From Heliocidaris erythrogramma (lineage: Eukaryota; Echinodermata; Echinoidea; Camarodonta; Echinometridae), in NCBI GenBank assembly GCA_025617745.1, contig CM046861.1, positions 10,770,244 through 10,834,243 on the forward strand: DNA of 64,000 bases. Reading direction: 5' to 3'. The notes under the pieces were generated by a model, which worked only from the letters and a program-made list of their open reading frames with translations, ran no database searches and had not been told where the DNA came from. Below, in pieces: positions 30,797 to 42,708 of this stretch. The first letter of the stretch is position 1; each line of letters starts with the position of its first letter. Both the position numbers and the translations under genes were made by a program.

Positions 30797-31718
30797 ATTT
30801 AAACTAATTCCAACTGATGCCCACTGTTTCCTCAACTACAGATCGTCTCATCCACCTTCGTGTAGGCGATCTATCCCCAGATCCCAGTTCACGCGGCTTC
30901 GCAGACTATGTAGCTCTGACGAGGACTACACATTCCGTATCAACGAGATGGCTGGTTTCTTTAACAGGCGGGGTTACCCTACTGAAGTTATCGATGAAGC
31001 AAAGCAGAAGATTGTCCCCCAGACCCAGCACGAAGCCTTGGTACAGCCCATAGAGAAGGTAAATGCTGCCCGAGTACCTATGGTCTTCACATATCACCCC
31101 TCAAGTGCTCAAGTCGCCCATGTCATGAGGAAGAACTTCAAGATGCTCAGCGACCATCCCCAAACTAAGGATATCTTCAGAGATATGCCTTTAATGGCAT
31201 ATAGGAAGGATTCTAGTCTAAGAAGAATGCTTGTGAAATCTACTCTACAGCCTGCTCGGGAACAAGTTGACACGGATACGCGATCACCACTTGGTACCGT
31301 TCCCTGTCGTCGACCTAGATGCAAGACCTGTTCTCATGTAACGGATGCCACCACATTCCATGGACCTAAGGGATCATGGAATGTGACCAAAACCTTCTCC
31401 TGCACTTCTACAAACATTATCTATTGCATAACTTGCATTTCTTGCAAAAAGTTGTACGTAGGGGAGACGAAACGGAGACTGGCTGATCGAGTGACGGAGC
31501 ATCTTCGTTCGATTCGCCTCAACACTAGTGGTCTCCCTGTTGCCCAACACTTCAATCTTGCTAATCACACGATCAACGATCTGAAAGTTTGTGTCCTTAA
31601 GCAGTGCTGGGTAACAGATGAGGAAAGGAAGATCCAGGAGGAAAGGGTCATCTTTCAGCTTGGCACGCTCCAACCTCATGGTATCAATGCCAGTTTCCGT
31701 TCATTTCCTTCTTCGTAA
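30797..31718 (+). pseudogene. Penelope-like element, C-terminal part with GIY-YIG endonuclease
   Basis: The open frame begins before the first ATG (30948). FKLIPTDAHCF, then SSHPPSCRRSIPRSQFTRLR and LCSSDEDYTF, are the thumb/linker region of Penelope-like reverse transcriptases. They are followed by FFNRRGYP, FTYHPSSAQVAHVMRKNF and a Cys-rich linker (GTVPCRRPRCKTC). A GIY-YIG nuclease domain then reads IIYCITCISCKKLYVGETKR, with RLADRVTEHL and a later acidic residue. The RT catalytic domain is absent: coding starts directly at the (TA)n tract, so the copy is 5'-truncated, typical of target-primed insertion. The remaining 300 or so codons are uninterrupted, so insertion may be recent. Alone it could make only a nuclease. 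Confidence 0.88.
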
Positions 31719-32326
31719 TTTTGTAATGCTTCTTTCTTTCTCCTTCCTTTTTGTACTTTGCTTTTGTTCTCTTCCCTTGTTTCTTTTTTTTTTCTCTCTC
31801 TCTTTCTTCTTTCGTTTCTTTTCTTCTCTCCCCTCTATTTTCAATTTTTTTTCTTTCTTTTTTTCTTTTTCTTCTTCTTCTTCTTTTTCTTTTCTCCTTT
31901 TTGTCTTCCTTTTCTGTTTTCTAACCCTCTATCCTCTTTCTTCCCACCCCCCCCCCGTCTCTCTCTCCTTATTTTTCTCTTCCTCCTTTACTTCCCTCTC
32001 TCTCTCTCTCTCTCTCTTTTCTTCCTATCCTTTGCTTTCTTTATCTTTCTTCATCACTGTGTGTGTGTGTGTGTGTGTGTGTCTGTCTGTCTGTCTCCCT
32101 CCCTCTCTCTCTCTCTCTTTCTCCTTTCCCCTCTCCCCTCTCTCTCTCTCTCTCTCTCTCGCGCCTTGACTCTGTTGTTTATTTACGCTTGTTGTTTTGA
32201 CAATAATTACGCGCTATGCACTAACTACATCCTTGGTGCATTTTTTGTACTTGGTATCATTTCCTGAAGAAGCCTTATAGGCGAAATATTGAACCCTTTG
32301 TGTCTAACGGAGTAATTAATTGTGTC

Positions 32327-32330
<4 letters not shown>
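31719..32330 (+). other. Penelope element 3' region: pyrimidine-rich tract and terminal stem motif
   Basis: About 31725-32165 is almost pure C/T with one (TG)n insert. CTGAAGAAGCCTTATAGGCG followed by AAA at 32264-32286 sits near the element end. It resembles a hammerhead core (CUGANGA, short stem, GAAA), a motif reported in Penelope-like elements, but the stem has an extra unpaired A, so it may be degenerate. The open frames through the C/T tract are spurious. Confidence 0.6.

Positions 32331-32388
<58 letters not shown>
32331..32388. repeat. (TA)n tract
   Basis: Long pure TA run that separates the Penelope 3' end from the SINE. Confidence 0.95.
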
Positions 32389-32390
<2 letters not shown>

Positions 32391-32675
32391 AGGTGTCGTG
32401 GTATAGTGGTTCATTCACTCAAGGGTTGAGGGTTCGAATCTCAGCCCGGCACTATTGTCTTTTGGCAAGACATTAATCCACATTTGCCACTTTCCACCCA
32501 GGTGTTGAATGGGTACCTGGCAGGATTTATTCCTTGAAATGCACTGTGCGCTGATTACGGCTGCCGGAGCCAAAGCCCAGGGTAATAATATCCAAACCCT
32601 TTGGAAGCGCATAGGGACGTTATATCATAATGTGATATGCGCTATACAAGAACGGTTTATTAATAGTATTATTAC
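32389..32675 (+). mobile_element. tRNA-derived SINE
   Basis: The head is tRNA-like: GTGTCGTGGTATAGTGGTTC (A box) and GGTTCGAATCTC (B box), about 40 bp apart as in a pol III promoter. The body is unrelated to tRNA. The 3' end, ATGCGCTATACAAGAACGG with TTATTAATAGTATTATTA, is typical of animal SINEs borrowing a LINE tail. It follows a (TA)n tract directly. Confidence 0.85.
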
Positions 32676-33012
32676 GATATACATTTATATATAACCATGG
32701 AAAAGATTATTAGACCAAGAATGGTTACTGTTATTTTTGTGCTAAGAAGGAAATAAAATATCATAAAAGCAAGGTATAATTGCTGGAATATCGTATTCAT
32801 TCAATGAAATACAAAGGCAAATCATTTTTATAATTTTGTATGCATATTATAGTACCCTTATTACAGAAGCTTGGTTAATAATTTTTTTCCAGGGCTGTAT
32901 ATATATATATATATAATATATGCAATTAGGAAAACATATGAATTATGATGAAACAAAAGGTTAGAACGGTTAATGTATTCCTTAAGGTCATGATAGCACT
33001 AGGCTGATGATA

Positions 33013-33575
33013 CAGGGTTGGAAAAAAGTTTGGAATATTTTTTTGGCGATGAGTATGTCTGATTTTAAATGCTAGTTTCTACTATATTGTGATGAATAAT
33101 TCATCCAAATCGGATTAACTGTGTTGAATGAAGTCTACTGTTCCATCTTGTACCAAAGATTACGTAATATTGTTAAACATGTTACAATGGCTGACCAATG
33201 AACCACATGTTGTCAGATTTGCTCTATTTGTGTTTGAACATCTTGTTATACATTTCTGTACTTCACGTGGAATTTTGAAAAAGCTACGTGCAGTTTGCAG
33301 TCATTTTGAGGACTTCGGTATAGCAATTAAACTGTATCTGATTATTTAACTTTTTCGTTAGACATTTGCAAAAACAGCAAATATACGCTTCCGAATTCCA
33401 AGTGGACCTCTGCACTGTGTGATAAGCCTGATTTTTAATGTTGTGCTTTTAAAGTTAAAAAGGGACACATATCTTTTATTTGAACCTCAAAGAAGAACTT
33501 AAAATGACGAGGGATATGTTTAAGACAAGAAATAATTCTTGGAATAAAAATATTCCAAACTTTTTTCCAACCCTG
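33013..33575. mobile_element. Tc1/mariner-type non-autonomous element
   Basis: 563 bp with inverted ends CAGGGTTGGAAAAAAGTTTG / CAAACTTTTTTCCAACCCTG and TA on each side (33011-33012, 33576-33577). The internal frames are short with no transposase. Confidence 0.85.
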
Positions 33576-33989
33576 TAATTTATTTTTTTCATACGTCGAA
33601 GTGGATCTCATTATCACACACTAACATAGCACTGTTTCGATCGTTGTAGTTGACATAATATTTCTATAAATTGGTGTATCTCGTTCGTTTTGTAATTTTC
33701 TGTTCTTAATTCGTGGACGAAATTTAAATCAGCTATAATGTACTCTCAAGGAACCTATAACCCCTCGTCAGCTAAGAATTTGCCCAGATTCGGTTACATA
33801 TTTTTCTTCCCGTTATACGAGACTTCCAATCTGTCAGTCTTATTTTTTTTATTGTTAATATTTTAGCATTAAAGACAATTTTGCAAAATTTTATAAAATC
33901 AGGTTATCATTTTGTATTTTGTGAATCACGAAAGTAAAATGAACTTGAATTTTCACATGCACAAAACACTATTGAAAAAAAGTATTGAT

Positions 33990-34410
33990 AAAAGATATTA
34001 AAAGTGACAATGAATATTATGACAACAGTATTAATGATGAGGATGTGATGATAATTATAATGATAATATTGATCATGGTTTAATGGTTAGAATAAAGATA
34101 CTGAATATCGCAGCAATAATGATGAGAAAAGATGATATTGATGATGGTGATGATAATGATAATAATGGTGATATTTGTAATGGCTGGGATAATGATTTTA
34201 AAGATGATGTTGATGATGGTTTAATGATTATAAAGATGATAATGATGATTGTGATAATAACGATCATAAATATAAATTCGATGATGGTAATGATCATGAA
34301 TATGATATAACTGGTGGCGATAATAACTGTAAAGATGATATTTATGATGATGGGGTTAATTATTATAAAGATGATATTGATGAAGGTGATTATGATTGGA
34401 TCTATGCGTG
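33990..34410. repeat. Imperfect GAT/ATA-rich low-complexity tract
   Basis: Interrupted GATGAT and AATGAT triplets. The Asp/Ile/Met-rich peptides seen in both strands are artefacts. Confidence 0.85.
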
Positions 34411-34429
34411 ATTACAGTGGATTATGATC

Positions 34430-34995
34430 CATGAAGTGTGTTAACCATTTCCTCTTAAATGGGAAGTCCATCCTGAAAGCAAGATGTTTATATAATAAGC
34501 AGTAAAATTCAAGAAACAGTTCCATGAAAGTGTGAGCAATATCCGACAAGAAGTTGTAATGAACCAAACACATTATTTGCAACTCTGTGACGTTTCTTGT
34601 GAGCTCCTCTCCCATTAGCCCTGTATTAAAAAACAAAAATCTCCACTTTTTCTAAAGAAAATATTTAATCATACATGCCACCCAGACATAATCATTGCAC
34701 ATAGGTTTTTTACACAAAACATATACGAAACGAAAGTGTTCCTTCATCAACGACTAAGACAATGAAGATTTACGAGTTTTTCTGTATACACCAAATTGGA
34801 GAGGAGCTAGCAAGATATGTCACCGAGTTGCCAAGTTGTGTTTGATTGATTACAACCTCAAAGAGTCATAATTTTCTTCTCTTTCTTTGTCCCAGCTTGC
34901 TCATTTTTTTTTTTACTAATCTGTTTCTCTCATTTTTCTGCTTTTATTCAAATCAACTAAATACTAGGGTGGACTTCCCCTTTAATAAAACTGTT
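34430..34995. repeat. Inverted repeat with arms of about 195 bp
   Basis: The left arm (34430-34625), reversed, reads GGAGAGGAGCTCACAAGAAA, AGTTGC, TTTGGTTCATTACAACTTCT and GGATGGACTTCCCATTTAA. The right arm (about 34795-34995) reads GGAGAGGAGCTAGCAAGATA, AGTTGC, TTTGATTGATTACAACCTCA and GGTGGACTTCCCCTTTAATA. Diverged copies in opposite orientation, about 170 bp apart. Confidence 0.75.
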
Positions 34996-36834
34996 TATAG
35001 TACAGGCTTTCTCTACTTCTTAAGTTACCATCTCATTTCCCGTTCCTGGTTGACTCTGGAAGGACATTCTCTTTATGCAATAAACACATTCGATTGGTGC
35101 TCTAGTTAAATGCTAAAACATGTCAAACCCCCAAAAACTATTTATAGTGGCATGCTTTTGGGAATGGTCCAGCACTTGGCAGATTAACCTTTTCAACATC
35201 TATCAGGCATGTACATTTAAGCTTGTATGGTATTGGCTGATAGACATGCTAGGTAGCTCTGCGACTCCATCAATTCTTTATCTCTGCAGAATCACAAGGA
35301 AGAGGAAATAAGGAGTAAAAGAAAATTAGGTACTAGTTAATTTTCACTCTGAACTTGGATCTACTGGACAATGTACTGTAGTCTTCCTGAGTATTCTCGA
35401 CAAATGCTGTCAAATAAGTTCATGAGACTTTGAAGGTTGACTTCGTCGAACCGTGCACATGAACAACCAGCTCTAGACAATTGAAAACAGTACATGCAAA
35501 TAGCATGTCCATGATCTCTGGTGGTAAGTACCAGGAGGTTACGATATTATTTGGAGAAAAAAAATAGCGAAGAATAGGACATTAACATTATTACTCATCG
35601 GCCTTTCGGATAGTGTTCAGAAGGCCCACGAGGTCTTGTGGCCTGCAGTCCTGTAGCCCTCCGGTCTTTTCGGATCTTCGGGTTAGTGTAAAGTTCGGTC
35701 TTTCCAGTCTTCTGTCCACTATGGCTAAGTCATAGGTATACCACTGGAACAATTTTTTACACTTTCGTCTTTATTGCAAAATACTGATGAAACAACTGAC
35801 CGGAGAAGTGTTTTGAGGTATGAATGTTATAATTATAAAAAATCATAGACAAAAAAATAAAGTACCATAATGATTAACAATGGATTGTTTTGCAGTATCC
35901 AAGTCAATATTTCACTATCTTTATGAGTATCAGATCATTTACGTTGAAAGTGAAATTCTGATATGTACTATATAAATCCCTGGGATGTAGAGCTACTTTC
36001 TTTCATAGTTTCACGGCTACATATATGTAATTAAAATGGGAACGGAATGTGGCAACAACAGGTTATTTCAACTTCTGTTCCCGAAAGTTAGAATCCATTA
36101 TACAATCCATTGAGATATAACAATATAGTGCTAGAAAATGAAACCCCGATCAGAGTCGTGATGATTTTTGATTTTCCGACCATTAAATTTAAATTTTATT
36201 TCTGATCGTCTTCAGGGACTAGATTATTCAGTAACTTTAAATTAAATTTTGTTATTGTAAATATCATTGGAATGCTCATTTTCTCTCCCTTCATATGGCA
36301 TATAAAACATGATCAGTGAATCATCCATGACCGATTTCAAAAAGTCTGAATCGGCATTGCCAGAAACCCTCTTTTGTCTGAAATAAGTGTTTGGCTGTTC
36401 CTTTCGGTTTTGAACAAAGAGAGTTTGGGAATCATTTTCCCCTAAAAATACAGGCATTGAATAGCTCATGTTCTCTTCTTTCATACGACACCAAAACATT
36501 AAGGGAAGGATCGCGCATGCCAAAAATTACTCCTATGACACAAATGGAATTTGTAAAAGTAAGAAACAATATTAATATGTAACTGCACATGCATAACATT
36601 GAAAAGCTGTTAATATGCCATATTAATCACAACGTGTTCCTGCTCACTCATGGGATATCCTCCCATGATGATTATGGTGTCATATAAAAAGAGAAGTCTT
36701 TTCAAAACTTTAATGGAGCAGTCACCCACTCATTTTGGACAAGCGGGCTTTTGAAATGCCAATTCAGACGATTGGCTCAATAGGTATCATGTTAAAGAAG
36801 ATAAAATGAATATTCAAATGATATGCATGATGCC
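34996..36834. other. Gene-free stretch
   Basis: No convincing gene. A short diverged repeat is visible at 36262-36310 and 36455-36505 (GCTCATTTTCTC / GCTCATGTTCTC, CATATGGCA / CATACGACA), giving two related peptides on the minus strand of unknown meaning. Confidence 0.4.
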
Positions 36835-37282
36835 TTTACCTAATACCGACCTCTTAACGATGTTTCCAACGACTACGGGAAAGATTCTTCATGAAACGTA
36901 ATGAAAATTCATCAGACTATTACCCAAATACTGGGGAACAAGATCCAGGTACTGACGAGCGATAATACTTGCGCGTTCTTGTAGAAATGACGTCGCAATA
37001 GAGTCATCTCATTTTACGCATAGTCGAGAATTGCGTCTTATTTCCGACCCCTGCACATAAGTCAATGGCAATTTATGAAAAGAAATTATTTTAATGAAAA
37101 TATTAAAAATTAACAATAAATTTATAATAATTACGTTTTTATTCCTCGTCTTGCTCTATTTTGGCTGTTCTCAACGTTGCTAGGCATTCTACGCGTAGTC
37201 CCATGGGTTGATTTGCAAGACGCGCGCTAGATGCCATGATACGCTTAATGGTCGGTATTATGACATGGCCGGTATTAGGTGA
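36835..37282. mobile_element. Candidate short inverted-repeat element
   Basis: TTTACCTAATACCGACC at the left is mirrored by GGCCGGTATTAGGTGAA at the right. GGTCGGTATTA also occurs inside the right end. No ORF and no clear target duplication. Confidence 0.5.
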
Positions 37283-37331
37283 AGTGATCACACATGAAAA
37301 AAATTAATTTGGAATTGAGTAATCTACCCAT

Positions 37332-37405
37332 AAACTTCGGTTTACTATTTTTCAAGGACTTCCTGAGTATACCGGATGTCCTTGAAAAATAGTATACCGA
37401 AGTTT
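37332..37405. repeat. 74-bp hairpin
   Basis: AAACTTCGG...ACTATTTTTCAAGGAC pairs with GTCCTTGAAAAATAGT...CCGAAGTTT. The loop has about 18 nt. Confidence 0.85.
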
Positions 37406-38218
37406 TACGTGAAGTGAAATTATTCAATCCAATAAAAAAGTGAAAGGAATGACAGTTAAATACATGTATTAGAAAGAAGAGTGATTGAGCAGTATAATAA
37501 TCAAGCATAAGGGATGTTAAATGGGTGGGGCATATACACATGGTTTACAGAAGGAATTTATACAAAGGATAATTAAGAGGTCAATCTAAATGGAAGAAGG
37601 TTTACTAATGAAGGATGTAAAAGAACTCCAATTAATTGCAAAAAGGGAACAACGGTTGCAGAATGTAACTGAATGGTGGGAGTTACTACGAGAAAACACT
37701 ATCAAATTTGCTGGGTTATAGGCTGAGGCCACTAACATTAAGATAACTCCCTTAAATTAAGTTTCACTGTTTTGTAGTTCACAGCCAAAGTAAATTCATT
37801 TGATTTAAATATGTGACAGCAAAGTTTATTGATAACTACTTCTGCTCACATAGAGTATAAACCATTCCATTGCAATTATTTTCTACGCAGATCTCTGAAC
37901 TCACAGTATTAGTTAATGTGTCCATTATCGAAATAAACTACTGTACAAACTAATTTCCTGACGTGATTATCTTTTTCTACAGCGCCGGAATATGTCCAAA
38001 GGAAAACTTGAAGGACATCATCCTCTGACATGTTGATATATCGAAAATAAAAGTGAGTACCAATTATTTTTATTGACATCATTTTCGAGTAGAAACTTGT
38101 ACTTTAAAATTTAAAAAATTGGGACATTCAAATCTATAAATTGATCCATAGAAATAAAAGGATTGTTCGAAGATGACCTAAATACCGTACACATTATTAT
38201 ACAAATAATGCATGTTTG
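37406..38218. other. Gene-free stretch
   Basis: A 43-codon frame from 37590 ends WWELLRENTIKFAGL and could be a LINE C-terminal scrap, but the match is too weak to call. Otherwise nothing. Confidence 0.35.
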
Positions 38219-38345
38219 CGAGTGCATTAGTGAATATGCACTGCACGAATGTTAAGTCACAATGGGATAATGAACGAGACTTGTCGAGTTCATTATCCGT
38301 CTCATTGTGACTTAACTGAGTGCAGTGCATATCACTAATGCTCGA
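38219..38345. repeat. 127-bp palindrome
   Basis: CGAGTGCATTAGTGAATATG...GTTAAGTCACAATGGGATAA is mirrored by TTATCCGTCTCATTGTGACT...CACTAATGCTCGAG. There are a few small bulges and a short centre near GACTTGTCGAG. Could extrude as a cruciform. Confidence 0.85.
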
Positions 38346-38553
38346 GCCACAAACATTACTTATTTGCTTTATAAAACGGGTCAACAATATTGAATATAAA
38401 GTCAGAAAAATGGTTACAAACCCCATCAAAATGCAAAGAATCGCACAGTCAAGGAGGCCGCCATTTGCTTTCCCTTATATCACATTAAGCGCAGTCAAAA
38501 AGTATAACGCGCGTGTCAGTGTGCGTATCAAAGTCCTTGCCATGACCTTCCTA

Positions 38554-41500
38554 CACTGCAAAAACCAGGGTGTTAAAATTCATACACCAGTGGAGAAATT
38601 AAAACAAAACAACACCTTTGGAGTTGAATAATTGAGGCATGTACTCCCGATGGTGTTCATTTAACACCATTCAAATTTAAAGCATGCGAAGACCATAATC
38701 TAGTGTTAATTTATCTGTTGTTGTTTTGTTCTTGTTGTTGATTAGGTCGTCACGTGATTTTGTTTTATAATGTTGATTGAAAAAGAAAGAAACCCGTCAC
38801 GCATATCCATGTGTCGGGGATCAGACCTCCTGTCCTGAGATGTAATGATATTTTTATTTTTTTTAATTTTATTTATTTGATTCCTGCATGTTTCACAATA
38901 ATCAGTTTCATACATACAAACTTTGAAAATAGAAACACACAGAGGTCTGGCAATATAAGCTGCACGCTTGAAGTTTTGCCATACCTAACATCTTACATAT
39001 TTCATACATTCTTAAAAGTAAACATAGATTAATAGATTAAATACAACAACAACAAAAAGTGCAAATATAATACACTATATACAGATACAAATACAGATAA
39101 AGAATAAGATTGAAATCTCTACAGTACGTTCTAGAGCAAGAAAAATGTAGTAGACATGATAAAAGGTGCAGTCCATCCATACTGAAGGAGAAACAGAGAG
39201 AAAAGAGAGAGAGAAGAAAACGTAAGACAAGCAAGAGAGAGGGGGAGGGTGGTGGGAAGATGCCCTAATTAACAATACCACTGCCCATAATTACATATCA
39301 TGGCAAATTATACATGTATACATATATAGAATATATACAATCATAGTATAATTAAGTACACGCTGTGTTATGGGAAATTAACAACCAACTAATAGAACAA
39401 ATATCTTAAATAAAAATGTTTGCAATGAGCATGCGCTTGACTGCATTTTTAAAAGAGTAAATTGTAGGCAAATTACGTGTTTCAATTAGTAAAGAATTCC
39501 AAACGTCTGGACCAGTATGTCTCACTGATTTATGTGCCAATACTGTACGTGGATTAAACAAGTGCAAGTTTGCTGCTTGTCTCGTCGAATAAGAGTGAAT
39601 AGCATTGTTTTTCATGAACATGGAAGAAAACGAGGCAGGTAAAACATTAGTACTATAACGATACATAAATAAAGAGGTTTGAAGAAAATTAATTTCACCG
39701 ACTTTAAGGCATTTAAACCTAGCAAACAGGGGATATGTGTGTTCACGATAACCAACCCCAGCACAAATTCTTAAAGCTTTCTTTTGTAACAGATGAATGT
39801 CACTTGTTACACTCTTTGACACTGCCCATAGAATATTACAATAAGAAATATATGGCAAAAACAAAGTATTATATATCATCAATAATATTCTGTCAGACAC
39901 AAGATATCTTACTCTATATAAAATCCCAATACTCCGAGAAATTGGAGACATTATACTGTTCCGGTGGTCATCCCAGTCTAGCTTCTCATTAATATGAACA
40001 CCCAGGAACTTAGTACAAACCTTCCTCTCCAACTCCACATCATCCAGTCTAACTACTAATTGTTGCTCATTGCAAATCTTCCTTCCCTTAAAATGAATAT
40101 AGTTTGTTTTTGATACATTTAAAGCTAACAAGTTACTTCGAAACTATTGTGTTAACTTAGGAAGCTCAATATTAATTCTAGTCTTGACTGTGTGTATATC
40201 ACGGTGAGAGAGGAAAACGCTTGTATCATCTGCGAATAATATATATTGCAAGGCAGTAGATGCATTACATATATCATTAACATATATAAGAAACAATAGA
40301 GGCCCTAGAATAGAACCTTGAGGGACACCACTTTTTAAAACAAGAATATCAGAGTTTACAGAATTATGACATGTATATTGTCTTCTGTTAGATAAATAAC
40401 TAGAAAACCATCGCAGAGCGATACCCCGTACACCATAATGTTCCAGTTTACACAACAAAATTGAGTGGTCGAGAGTGTCGAAAGCCTTACTCAAATCCAT
40501 AAATACTCCAACCACATGCTGACGATCAGCAAGGGCCTGAGACACACGGTCATAAAATTTCAACAATGCAAGGTCAGTTGAATGTGATTTACGAAACCCA
40601 TACTGGTCTGGATTGAGCAACTCATGCTTCTCTAAGAATGCGTAGAGCCTATTATAGACAACCCTCTCTAATAATTTTGAAAAGGTTGGCAAAATTTAAA
40701 TTGGTCTATAATTGCAGATATTCATAACATTATCCTTTTTATGAACAGGAACAACTTTAGCAAGCTTTAAAGAAGAAGGAAATACTCCAGTTATCAGAGA
40801 GAGATTACAAATGTGTGCCAGGGGAACCAAAATCAGACCAATGACCTGTTTTACGAAGGAAGTACTTATCTCATCATGCCCACAGGAGTTACTATTTTTC
40901 AGTGATAATACAATATCGAGTATTTCCGAAGAATCCACAGGCTTTAAAAAGAGAGATGCCTGGGAGGGATTAACAAGGTATTCCTTGTAATTTGTTCCAC
41001 ATGTATCTATTTTGTATAGATGATACAATGTATAAATACTCTGCATTCTTTAGTTTAGCTGAGGCAGTTGTGGAATACATTCCATGCTTGACTGACTTGC
41101 TTTTTTGTAAAGGTGAAACATTTCTTGAATGTTGCTTGGTAATTGGTATGGGAGCAAACTACATCACGTATTTGTAATGGTCCTTCCTCCTGTAGTCCTG
41201 TAGTTCACCATATGTTGTATTTGAAGGAAGAATTTGTATGCATTGTTTGTTGAATACATGCATTCGTGCCAGTTATGTTATTTCAAGAAGGTATTAATTG
41301 AACTACTCGTATGACTTCAAGATACATGCAACTCTAACAATTTCAAACATGATGGAAAACAAGATACGTATGTTCATTTCTTTCTTGAATAAACAAGTGC
41401 ATAGTTTTAGTTGTCAAAAGACATGTTTGTTTTTCCCCTTCTGTATGTGTAATATTGTGTGGTTGATTGATTCTGATGCAGAGATAAAGTGTGTTGTATT

Positions 41501-41819
41501 GAACTCTTGGTGTTAAATCATTGGTATTGATTCTAACAAAAAATTCAGGATTAAAATATTACACACCACTGGTGTTGAAAGAAATGGTGTTGGATTTTTT
41601 AACACCAAAACTAGAAGTGAACTTTAACACCAAGTTGAAATAATGGTGTTAGATTGTAACACCAAAGGCGGAATTACTTCAACACCAAGAGTGGAATTGA
41701 ATTGTTTAATTCCAAACCCTGGTGTTAAATAACACCAGCTGGTGTTTTCCGATATAGATACCGGGAAAGTGTTGAAATTAAAACCCATGGTGTTGAATTT
41801 AACCCTTGTTTTCGCAGTG
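38554..41819. mobile_element. CACTG-ended TIR element with TA duplication, carrying a LINE insertion
   Basis: Left end CACTGCAAAAACCAGGGTGT; right end, in reverse complement, CACTGCGAAAACAAGGGTTA. TA lies outside both ends (38552-38553, 41820-41821). The right 300 bp contain many TGGTGTTA / AACACCA words, an internal subterminal repeat. Without the LINE (about 38850-41046) it would be near 1.1 kb, and no transposase is visible. Confidence 0.75.
38850..41046 (-). pseudogene. LINE reverse transcriptase (CR1/Jockey-like), two nonsense mutations
   Basis: One minus-strand frame runs from 41046 to 39406, broken only by two stops: TAA at 40693-40695 inside NYRPIxILPTFSKLLE and a TAG near 40141 inside PKLTQxFRSNLLALNVSK. 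Landmarks in order are SCGHDEIS, PVHKKDNVMNICNYRPI, QYGFRKSHSTDLALL, VFMDLSKAFDTLDHSILL, SGVPQGSILGPLLFLIYVND and ILFADDTSVFLS (the FADD catalytic motif), then the C-terminal HTGPDVWNSL block. The endonuclease and ORF1 are missing, so it is 5'-truncated. An A/T-rich tail near 38850-38880 marks its 3' end. Both stops look like single-base changes (Ser to stop, Trp to stop). Confidence 0.9.
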
Positions 41820-42708
41820 TACATGAAACTAAGAGCATTTCATCGCGTCTTAAGTTTCTACGCCCTAGCGGTACGCATAGGCGCATCTCAGCCGTGCATT
41901 GTCACTTTTTGCTGCGCACTTTTTGCACTCTCGTGCATGTTAGTGAAAAACTAAAGAGCGCACACGTGACTCATTTCAGCGCATCTATTGGCTACATTCT
42001 TGAACCTAAAAACACTAATATCTACAAACCATAATTGAAAGCAAATAAGGTGTAATCCATATCAATACACAAAGTAAGTGCTCTGACATTAAATCAGTAT
42101 AGACGGATATATATTGAGATCTCAAAAATGTATTCAATGGAATTCCTAATAATGACGTTATTTTCATTGAAAATTAATTTAAATTGATCCAATCATGAAA
42201 TTCCCCTTCGGTTTTAATATTATATATCTAACCCACATTTCTCCTTTCATATTCTCTTGCTTTCCCTCCTTTGATACTCTCTTCTCCCTTTCTTCTCTCC
42301 CCTCTCCTTTCGCTTTCATTTTTTTTTTCAAAATACATCTCTCTCTCTGAGGATCATTGCATAATTTCTTGAGATATTTCAGCAAAATAAAAATATCATT
42401 ATCATTTCAGCTCGCGATATGGCATGCTGTACTTCCTACTGCGTCCCGGCCATACATAGGAACCAACGAAACGTAGCTATCTTCAACTATCTTACTTGGG
42501 ATGAAAAACTAAATATATATCAAAATTATTGTAAAACTAGTTTCTCATAGTCTAAATATATGGGGGTTTTAAAAATAACTATTGTAAAAACTGTTTTCCC
42601 ATTGCCCCGATCTATCTCTTCATTATAATCTGTATATAAAATTAGTTCGGGAAAGTAGATGAATTACAATATAACATAATATGCATTGAATAGATTTTTT
42701 TTTTCCAG
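41820..42708. other. Gene-free stretch upstream of the second TRIM copy
   Basis: AT-rich, with a pyrimidine tract near 42240-42320. A strong acceptor (poly-T then CCAG, ending 42708) lies 25 bp before the TRIM-copy ATG, so a 5'UTR intron is likely as in the first copy. A donor is not obvious. Confidence 0.4.

Noticed and set aside
31719-32267. Frames rich in Phe, Ser and Leu after the Penelope ORF
   Set aside because: They are readings of the C/T-rich tract, with no start context or domain.
34083-34310. Asp/Met-rich ORF
   Set aside because: Product of GAT-type low-complexity DNA.
37590-37722. LINE C-terminal fragment
   Set aside because: Only a weak Trp/Arg pattern in 43 codons; not enough to support a call.
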